64,000 nucleotides of DNA from Anas platyrhynchos. Its lineage: Eukaryota; Chordata; Aves; Anseriformes; Anatidae. How positions within the stretch are numbered: position 1 is the first letter of the stretch; the number at the start of each line of letters is the position of its first letter. Made by a program: the position numbers and the translations under genes. The notes under the pieces were generated by a model that worked only from the letters and a program-made list of their open reading frames with translations, did no database searches and had not been told where the DNA came from. Positions 58,801 to 64,000 of this stretch are shown here, piece by piece. Location of the stretch: NCBI RefSeq assembly GCF_047663525.1, contig NC_092602.1, positions 69,501 through 133,500 of the forward strand, written 5' to 3'.

Positions 58801-61800
58801 TCAGCTTTGTTCTTTTTGAAATCAAAGATGCTACAGATATGGTGGAATTACTGGACGGCTATACCTATCATGTTCTAGCTCGTTTTAATGGCAAGAACCG
58901 TCCTCCCCACACATTCAACATCTCTTTGGATTTTGTTATTTTGTATTTTTTCTCAGATGAAATCAATCAAGCCCAAGGATTTGCTATCAGGTATAAAGGT
59001 AAGAAGCTACCTTTGCTCTTTCTGCATTTCAATATGTTATTAAAGCATGTAATTTGCACAGGAGATTTCTGAAGTGGCAAAAAAAAAATTTAAACCTCAC
59101 GTCCACAAGTTTTTAATGCATCTCATTGCCACTGTTCAGTAAGTAAAAGCTTCTGCTAACATTTCTCTCAATTTGGAATACTTCAGTCATCTATGTCATA
59201 AATATCAGAATTTACATTTTCAAAACGTCAATCCTACACATCCCTGCCTGTCAAAACAGGTTGGAAAATGGAAAAGAAGCTGGGGAAAAAATGGTAGTCC
59301 ATCTGCACCATTGGTTCATCTCAGCTATTTCCAATAATTACTCAGCTATAAAGTCCTCAGGAGATCAGGAAAAAACATTTCAGTCCTTGAGTTGTACCTG
59401 CTCTTATGATGAACAATTCACTTCCAGAAAAATTCTGAGAACCCCAGCTTGGTGAAGCACACAATTTTTTTGGCATCAGACATAATATGATTATTGGAGT
59501 TCTCTAAGTAAACCAGAGGGAAGCATATGCCTGTTTACAAGCACAAAGTAATGCCCAATTACATCTGTTAAGAAGTTGTTTGTATAATCACACTCTTTTG
59601 TTTTCAGCTGTGAAGGACAGTGTGCATCAAAACAAGATTACAGTGAATCAGACACTTTCAGAGAAGATACATGAACATGCAAATCTCAGTATCAATGCAG
59701 CTCGGTCATCAAAGATACTTTATGTCATCACAACCAGTCCAAGTCATCCTAGTAGCTCCATGCCTGGTAATATTACAAGGAAATGTGAAAACAGGAAAAC
59801 TTTGTTTAGGCACAATCTAGAATCATTATCACCTTTGCCTCCTACCCCATTTTATCTGATCCACTGTGCCTCTTACTGATAGATGCCTGAAGAATTATTT
59901 TCATGTAATCTAATTATCACTAATTGCACTGATCTCATTGCTTTTCAAAACTGACTTCTCAGTATAAATCATTTAGAAATAATGTGAAAATGAGTCTTTG
60001 AGAATGAAAGCATATCAGAAAGATATTTATTTACTTTGATTTGTTACTTACTTTGTATAAGTAGTAAAACCAAATGGCAAGTGAAAGCAGCCTCCTTACT
60101 AGAACTGGTTTCAGTGACCAGGGCATACCGTAGAAGTCGCAAAAGGTGCTGAAAGAAAGTACAAGCACTTACAGAGTCTGGAATTAGCCTGAATGCTACA
60201 TGCAGCCCAGTTATCCCAATTCACACAAGCCAGAGCAAAACTACAGAGAGGGCTAGGCAAAAGTGAAGCAGGTTCATCTTTCAAGAGATGTCGCTGAAAA
60301 CTGTCAAGTATCTTGAGCTCATTTTCCAAGACATCCCTTCATTCAGGAGATTGTTAAATTGCAAATAACTGAAGACCGGAATATCATTATTGGTCTCATT
60401 TATCTTTAAAATACCTTGGGCACCTGCTTTTACATATTGATGGAGTTAGACTTTGGTCTCTCTATGCACACTCTAATAGTTCTGTAGTCCTGAAGCTATG
60501 TCTTCATTCCTGAAGTCTAAAAATGTGACTGCATGTTAGCTGCATATACCCAAATTAGACAAATTGTATACTGATGTAAGTGTAACTCCTGGCATTCCTG
60601 CATGCAGCATGGGTTGGAGACTATGGGAGTCAGAATGAAAAATGAACTAATAATTTAAAATCTGTTCCCCTCCAATCTCAGTCTTTTAAGTAGTTCAGAT
60701 GTTACGCTGTGTCAAGCTATTCAGGTCCTGCTTGACCTGATGGTACCAAAAAAAAATAAACTGGAATGCAAAATACAATGCCCAAGAGCCTTCAGCATAA
60801 GGTAATAAAACAGGAGAGCACAAATACTGATCAACTGTCTCAGTAGACTCTAGAAAGGAAAAAATAAAGTGATTACTTTCATAATTACTGATATAAAACT
60901 AGGCCACCTGCTTACAAACATTACAGTTACTACTGGCAGCATATATGCTAGTATATTCCTTAGTCTGCTTTTTAATATTTCCCCTGAGTGAGTTTTGTTT
61001 ACTTTCATAGATATATTAGAAAATTTTACTGGCATATGCTTTGGATTTTTGCAGTATTGATTTTTTACAGGGAGCAGTCCTCCATGGGAAAAAACATTCC
61101 AGATTGAGTTACAGTTTCTGCCAGTTGTTACCTAAAGGCTTAATGTGTCTTCAAATTACAGCTTTGAGTAAAGCATACAAAGGCTATGTGTTTCTTTTCT
61201 GCTGTATATCTACTTTAAAAATTCTAAGTAAATGAATGCACTGAGTTCCTCTCCTCTCCTCTCCTCTCCTCTCCTCTCCTCTCCTCTCCTCTCCTCTCCT
61301 CTCCTCTCCTCTCCTCTCCTCTCCTCTCCTCTCCTCTCCTCTCCTCTCCTCTCCTCTCCTCTCCTCTCCTCTCCTCTCCTCTCCTCTCCTCTCCTCTCCT
61401 CTCCTCTCCTCTCCTCTCCTCTCCTCTCCTCTCCTCTCCTCTCCTCTCCTCTCCTCTCCTCTCCTCTCCTCTCCTCTCCTCTCCTGTCTCCTCTTCATTC
61501 TGTCTTCTTCTCCTCCTCTTTCCTCTCTCCTTTCTCCTGCTTTTTGTTTTCATTTTTCTTCTTCAGAGTGGACAATATATAGTCTCACCGCGCTGCTCAT
61601 CCTAAGTGTTACAGCCATATTGGCAAAGATATTTCTCCACATTACCATGAAGTAAGTATGAAGCTCTGTACCAATTCTGGTATACTTAATTTCTCTGCAT
61701 TATGATACTGTGAAACTAGTCATATTTAAAATCAAGTTATATGTTACATATTTTTGTCCTCAATAGGATACTAATTAAGTACATCTTTTTTAAAAAACTT

Positions 61801-62373
61801 CCCTGTTTCCTAGGGTAGCATCTATTTAACTCATTGACTGAAATGATGGGTGAGTTTTGAACAAATCATAAATGTTGTGTTGTATTTACACACTACAATC
61901 TAACTTAAATATACAAGGACATGAATTAATAGTAATTAGTAACAGAATATGTACAGACATTAATTTAATTGCTTTCATTAGGGTAGCAACTATTATAGCA
62001 ACAGTATGCCTTGTTTGTCATTTGGTCAAAAAAGCAAACAACAAATCCTTCAAAAACCTATGTAACTGTGTACCAGGTAGAAAAAAACATATGGTCACAG
62101 ATATAGAGGAACTCGTTAGCATTATCAGCGCAGCAGTAATGCAAACATACTAATAATAGTAGCTTCCTGTGCACCTTAATACTTATTGTGAACTAACTCA
62201 TGTTTCTTAGATCCCATCAAATACCATCTGCAAATGAAATGGAAGATTCCAATGAGGTTACTGCTGCTGGTGAGATCTGGAGTATATTTTACCAGCCATC
62301 CACATCAATATCCATCTTCAAGAAGAAGCTTCGAACTCAACAAGATGATTGCAATCCACTAGTGGGAAACTGA
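35872..62373 (+). CDS. KREMEN1: KREMEN1, kringle-containing transmembrane protein 1 (9 coding exons)
   Basis: Nine exons, listed below, join to 1,353 nt (450 codons plus stop), all with GT-AG introns. Domains: signal peptide 1 to about 22, kringle 28-110 (six Cys), WSC about 116-204 (eight Cys), CUB about 208-316, stem 317-370, transmembrane about 373-394, cytoplasmic tail to 450. KREMEN1 is a plasma-membrane receptor for Dickkopf proteins and, with DKK1, removes LRP5/6 from the surface, damping Wnt/beta-catenin signalling. Most blocks match human KREMEN1 nearly residue for residue, which separates it from KREMEN2. The stem lacks a short segment found just before the membrane in one human form, so alternative splicing there is possible. 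Intron 1 is 9.8 kb. Confidence 0.96.
38937..38986. repeat. (TAAAA)n pentanucleotide repeat
   Basis: About ten perfect copies in KREMEN1 intron 1. Confidence 0.95.
44248..44294 (+). promoter_or_regulatory. Cluster of four CACCTG E-boxes
   Basis: CACCTG occurs at 44248, 44257, 44276 and 44289, in same-orientation short repeats (GACACCTGAGA). CACCTG is the binding core of ZEB and SNAI repressors and of some bHLH proteins. Function is a guess; a local duplication is enough to create the cluster. Confidence 0.3.
44662..44872 (-). mobile_element. CR1 LINE 3' fragment, antisense
   Basis: On the + strand it starts AGAATCACATAATGGTTGAT and GTTGGAAGGGACCTCTGTAG, the complement of a CR1 3' end, and continues through CCACTGCCTCTCTGGGCAAC and TGTTCCAGT. 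Located in KREMEN1 intron 1. Confidence 0.8.
45731..45893 (+). CDS. KREMEN1: KREMEN1 exon 2 (kringle, first part)
   Basis: Residues 27-81, opening ECYTANGADYRGTQNQTSQY and ending NYC. Kringle cysteines 1-3, and the PCLFWNETF motif with a sequon, are present. Acceptor TTCTTCCCAG|, donor GCAG|GTAAGG. Confidence 0.97.
46540..48060 (-). mobile_element. CR1 LINE fragment with ORF1 esterase and ORF2 endonuclease remnants
   Basis: On the minus strand the segment 47,979-47,575 encodes the end of CR1 ORF1: ERLPKLVHESDYYPLLLFHL, VVKGLGAQVIFSSVLPVR, GFGFYNPGTLLEDQ and DGLHLTRRGTCVFANRLANL, the esterase-like domain. Segments 47,547-47,248 and 47,111-46,572 encode the start of ORF2 (endonuclease: NAHSLGNKQDELE, VGVHYRPAHQEEEVDEAFY, LMGGFNHPDVCW). 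Stops and frame changes separate them, so it is inactive. It lies in KREMEN1 intron 2 and is truncated at both ends. Confidence 0.85.
48522..48613 (+). CDS. KREMEN1: KREMEN1 exon 3 (kringle, second part)
   Basis: Residues 82-111: NPDGDVSPWCYIAEHEDG and YWKYCEIPSC supply the last three kringle cysteines. Acceptor TCTCCCAG|, donor CGAA|GTAAGA. Confidence 0.97.
48614..51555. other. KREMEN1 intron 3, first part, nothing identified
   Basis: AT-rich sequence without recognised exons or transposons. A TTA microsatellite lies at about 49,610-49,631. Confidence 0.4.
51556..52075 (-). mobile_element. CR1 LINE 3' region, antisense
   Basis: The + strand shows complements of the CR1 3' region: CTCTGGGCTCCTGTTCCAGT, ACTCCCTCAGCCTCCTGTCA, GGTGAGTGCTCCAGGTCTCT and CTTTGCTGCCCAGTACACTC. 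It is truncated at both ends and lies in KREMEN1 intron 3. Confidence 0.8.
52784..52837 (+). repeat. AATAAA followed by an A37 tract
   Basis: AATAAA at 52784-52789 is followed after 11 nt by 37 uninterrupted A. This is the layout of a retroposed mRNA 3' end. The preceding 60-100 bp match no gene I recognise, and no target-site duplication was found, so the nature of the sequence stays open. Confidence 0.5.
53270..53800 (+). mobile_element. CR1 LINE 3' region, sense
   Basis: Reads through TGCAGCCTCAGCTTGAATAT, GAGGAGAGGCCGAAGATGCC, GACCAATGACAGGACATGAG, GCTGAGACTGGACATTAGGA and GGTCCCTTCCAAATGAACTG, all CR1 3'-region blocks. It ends in a hexanucleotide TTTCCAT/TTTCTAT microsatellite (to about 53,905) that seems to have grown from its tail. 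In KREMEN1 intron 3. Confidence 0.85.
53801..53905. repeat. TTCCAT/TTTCTAT microsatellite
   Basis: First part is about five copies of CCATTT, then diverged CATATATTTCTATT units of 12-14 bp. It is contiguous with the CR1 tail. Confidence 0.8.
54794..54918 (+). CDS. KREMEN1: KREMEN1 exon 4 (WSC, first part)
   Basis: Residues 112-153: MPGNLGCYKDHGEPPPLTG and TIQTCISSCRSQQFK. Three WSC cysteines are here. Donor TTTAAG|GTGATT, phase 0; only about 90 bp separate it from the CCTT microsatellite. Confidence 0.96.
55007..55249. repeat. (CCTT)n tetranucleotide array
   Basis: About 60 copies with one register shift near 55,194-55,198. It fills a third of the 712-bp KREMEN1 intron 4 and is pyrimidine-only on the coding strand. 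Confidence 0.97.
55631..55784 (+). CDS. KREMEN1: KREMEN1 exon 5 (WSC, second part)
   Basis: Residues 154-204: FAGMESGYACFCGNNPDYW, ASTECNSVCFGDHTQPCGG and GRVILFD. This completes the eight-cysteine WSC module. The acceptor is TTGTCAAAG|, weaker than usual. Donor GACA|GTAAGT. Confidence 0.96.
56762..56836. repeat. Three 25-bp repeats, each with a small hairpin
   Basis: TCTGGT-ACGA-ACCAGA (56762), ACTGGT-ATGA-ACCAGT (56787) and TCTGGT-ATGA-ACCAGA (56812) start exactly 25 bp apart. Each is a perfect 6-bp stem with a 4-nt loop. The middle copy has changed both ends of the stem (T to A and A to T), preserving pairing. Located in KREMEN1 intron 5. Confidence 0.85.
57880..58268 (+). mobile_element. 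CR1 LINE 3' region, sense, diverged
   Basis: Contains AATACCTGATGGGAAGGTGT, GTCTTCTTTACGATGAGGGT, GCCCAGAGAGGCTGTCAATC and GGCCCTGTCCAACCTCAGCT, followed by a short CTGTGAAGATT tail, in the order of a CR1 3' region. More decayed than the copy at 53,270. In KREMEN1 intron 5. Confidence 0.75.
58666..58998 (+). CDS. KREMEN1: KREMEN1 exon 6 (CUB domain)
   Basis: Residues 205-315. A complete CUB domain in one exon: IGACGGNYTS, YSPDFPDTYGTGRGCYWTI, VELLDGYTYHVLARFNG, FNISLDFVILYFFSDEINQA and GFAIRYK. Acceptor CTTCACAG|, donor AAAG|GTAAGA. Confidence 0.97.
59608..59766 (+). CDS. KREMEN1: KREMEN1 exon 7 (extracellular stem)
   Basis: Residues 316-368, with VNQTLSEKIHEHANLSINAA and RSSKILYVITTSPSHP, conserved in KREMEN1. 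Donor CCTG|GTAATA is mediocre; the frame stays open beyond it, so a longer form of the stem could be made. Confidence 0.93.
59767..61246. other. KREMEN1 intron 7, first part, nothing identified
   Basis: Ordinary intron sequence without recognised repeat or exon. The open frame from exon 7 continues for about 37 codons beyond the chosen donor to a stop at about 59,877. Confidence 0.4.
61247..61485. repeat. (TCTCC)n pentanucleotide array
   Basis: About 48 uninterrupted copies, ending 81 bp before KREMEN1 exon 8. The remaining 81 bp are also almost only C and T. It is the reverse complement of the array at 32,535. Confidence 0.97.
61567..61651 (+). CDS. KREMEN1: KREMEN1 exon 8 (transmembrane segment)
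   Basis: Residues 369-396: EWTIYSLTALLILSVTAILA and KIFLHITM, the single membrane span. The acceptor CTTCTTCAG| is preceded by about 320 nt of almost pure pyrimidine, most of it the TCTCC array. Donor ATGAA|GTAAGT. Confidence 0.95.
62211..62373 (+). CDS. KREMEN1: KREMEN1 exon 9 (cytoplasmic tail, stop)
   Basis: Residues 397-450 and TGA. Ends with GEIWSIFYQPSTSISIFKKK and NPLVGN, close to the human C-terminus GEIWSIFYKPSTSISIFKKK. Acceptor GTTTCTTAG|. Confidence 0.95.
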
Positions 62374-64000
62374 ATTGTCTTTTATTTTACAGGAACCAAT
62401 CTTCTTAAAATCCAGGTGATTTAGGAATAATCCTTTTTTTTTTCAAAAAATCCAAACTCATACTTGTCTTCCAAAAAGTCCATTTCCAAAGGCCTTTGAA
62501 AGACTTTGCTTGATCTGCTGTTTTCTTTTGTATATTAGTGATGACAGATTTAATTGATGCAATAATTTCGAAATATTTGGTGCTCATCAAACCTGTAGTA
62601 CTGTAAGCTGCTGCCTTTAAACCAGTGCACTTAAAATACAAGTGAAAACCTGTAAAGTTCAAAATATCTCACAACCCTGCCAAAAGTAATTGAATGATTA
62701 TCTGCAGCTTGAGGACTTTTTGTCTTCCTGTGTCACTATATTAATCAGGCCATTTTAGTCTCTTTATTCTCAAGGCTGAAGACAGAGGTGGATATTGATA
62801 CCCTGTTCAGTTGCCACAGAAGCCAGAGCTTATTTGGCTTTAATGTAAACATCTCTAAATGGCACTATACAGTAAATTGGGAGTAAAAGACTGAGGAATT
62901 ATCAGCCTGGTTGCCAATGCTCTATTTCTAGATTTTTCTGTTCCTACAAGCAGAGATATACAAACAAAAATCAAATCAAATTCAGGAGGCACACTCTCAA
63001 TGGAGCGTCAGCTGCAAATGTGTCATTGGACTAATTCTCACTGGGTCAAGGTGTGCATGACACTTATAAACAAGTATGTATGTGTGAGCAGTCAGATTCA
63101 CCAATGATTATGACAATTTTGCACATAAAGTGTTCCTTTCAAAGACTATCATATGCCATTCTGAAGTCCTGCATTAACTTTGGATGTGAGCTTAGGACTT
63201 CTGAAAGGATTGTTCAAGGAAATTATAAATCAACTAAATTTTTAGATAGTGAGGCTAACACCAATTCTCACTCCAAGGTTACAGGTATTAATACCAGCAG
63301 CCGTAAATATTTACAGAGTTGTATTCTGCTGTCAACACCTATGCCAGGCTGTGCATTGGAAAACATGCACAACAGTTGCCTTGATAACTAACTGCTAAGA
63401 AAGTGTTTCCCTGCCTGCAAAATTAAAATGGCATTGCATTTTTAAGACTAATTATAGAAGAACTAAAATATCAGTGGGGATCCAATCTGTGAAATAATTT
63501 CTATTTGGTTGTAACAGACAGCATTAACTATTTTTTCTCTTTTGTAGAATATCTGTCTACCTAAATTGCTCAGACTTCTCATCCCACCACTGGGGATCAA
63601 CAGTGAGACTTTCAGCTTCAAGTCCAGCTCAGCAAGATACTTAGGAAAAACAGACAATACAGCTCAGATAGGTAGACTAGAAAAGTTTACATTAGTGAGC
63701 ATTTCCTTAAACTATGTTAGTGACATTAAAGTACAGTACATGTAATTCCAGTTAGAACTGGAATTTATTCCTTAGAAAAGGAATAAATATAAGTTTAAGC
63801 ATACCAATACTCTATACACCAGACCTGTGATCTGAGAACAACTGCTCAATGCATCTGCAAAAGATAATGAAGAAAAGTAAGAAAATTGACACAGTTTGCA
63901 TTCATTATAGTATTTGTCATTCTGTTTTTAAACTCTAAAGCCCTTCTCTTCATGGAGACTATAGTTTTCCTTCAAAAATTTGGGCATCTTTTAGATAGAA
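62374..64000 (+). other. KREMEN1 3' UTR (probable) and end of window
   Basis: No open frame of interest follows the stop codon. An AATAAA at 63,782-63,787 is the first clear polyadenylation signal and would give a 3' UTR of about 1.4 kb; KREMEN1 3' UTRs are known to be long in mammals, so transcription may continue beyond the window. Confidence 0.5.
63782..63787 (+). terminator. Candidate polyadenylation signal of KREMEN1
   Basis: AATAAA on the gene strand, about 1.4 kb after the stop codon. The downstream region is not clearly GT-rich, so use is uncertain. Confidence 0.4.

Noticed and set aside
61872..62153. Open frame between KREMEN1 exons 8 and 9 with a hydrophobic stretch
   Set aside because: No good splice acceptor in a matching phase, and it would interrupt the conserved junction of membrane span and tail.
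1..64000. tRNA, rRNA and other structured RNA genes
   Set aside because: None recognised by eye on either strand; small snoRNAs in introns cannot be excluded without a covariance search.

Overview
The window is bird nuclear DNA from a subtelomere and the first genes inside it. The evidence for a bird is compact introns, abundant truncated CR1 LINE fragments, and two solo LTRs whose sequence I recognise from memory as an ERVK-type family widespread in Neoaves (passerines and relatives). That makes a neoavian species more likely than a chicken; the species itself cannot be named. Telomere-like repeats on the left all read CCCTAA on the + strand, so the chromosome end lies to the left and SUSD2 would be the most distal gene seen.

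Region 1 (1-7,000) is subtelomeric. It holds degenerate telomeric repeats, a module present in three copies plus a tail (184, 2074, 2745, 6635), a duplicated telomere-derived block (1545 and 2960), a 62-bp CpG-rich tandem array of about 14 copies (581-1440) and an 80-bp tandem array of four copies (2431-2740). The 62-bp unit carries ZNF143/THAP11-like and ETS motifs. The 80-bp unit carries CTCF-like and NRF1-like motifs. Next come a broken endogenous retrovirus on the minus strand (integrase end, env remnants, 3' LTR; 3876-6634), interrupted by an ERVK-type solo LTR, and a minisatellite of AATTTTGGGG type.

Region 2 (7,668-31,570) is a complete SUSD2 gene on the + strand. Fifteen coding exons join in frame to 832 codons, encoding signal peptide, somatomedin B, AMOP, VWD with the GDPH motif, sushi, transmembrane segment and short tail. 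A TATA box lies just upstream. One intron uses a GC donor.

Region 3 (31,570-34,780) is intergenic and rich in simple repeats. Region 4 (34,780-63,790) starts with a CpG island and contains a complete KREMEN1 gene on the + strand. Nine coding exons join in frame to 450 codons, encoding signal peptide, kringle, WSC, CUB, stem, transmembrane segment and conserved tail. Its introns hold CR1 fragments and large microsatellites, one of which runs into the splice acceptor of the transmembrane exon.

The two genes encode unrelated single-pass cell-surface glycoproteins; nothing indicates joint function. The most interesting part is the promoter-like and insulator-like tandem arrays in the subtelomere, which resemble in layout (not in sequence) the CpG-rich, CTCF-bound promoters of TERRA at human chromosome ends. 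All motif and family assignments were made by eye.
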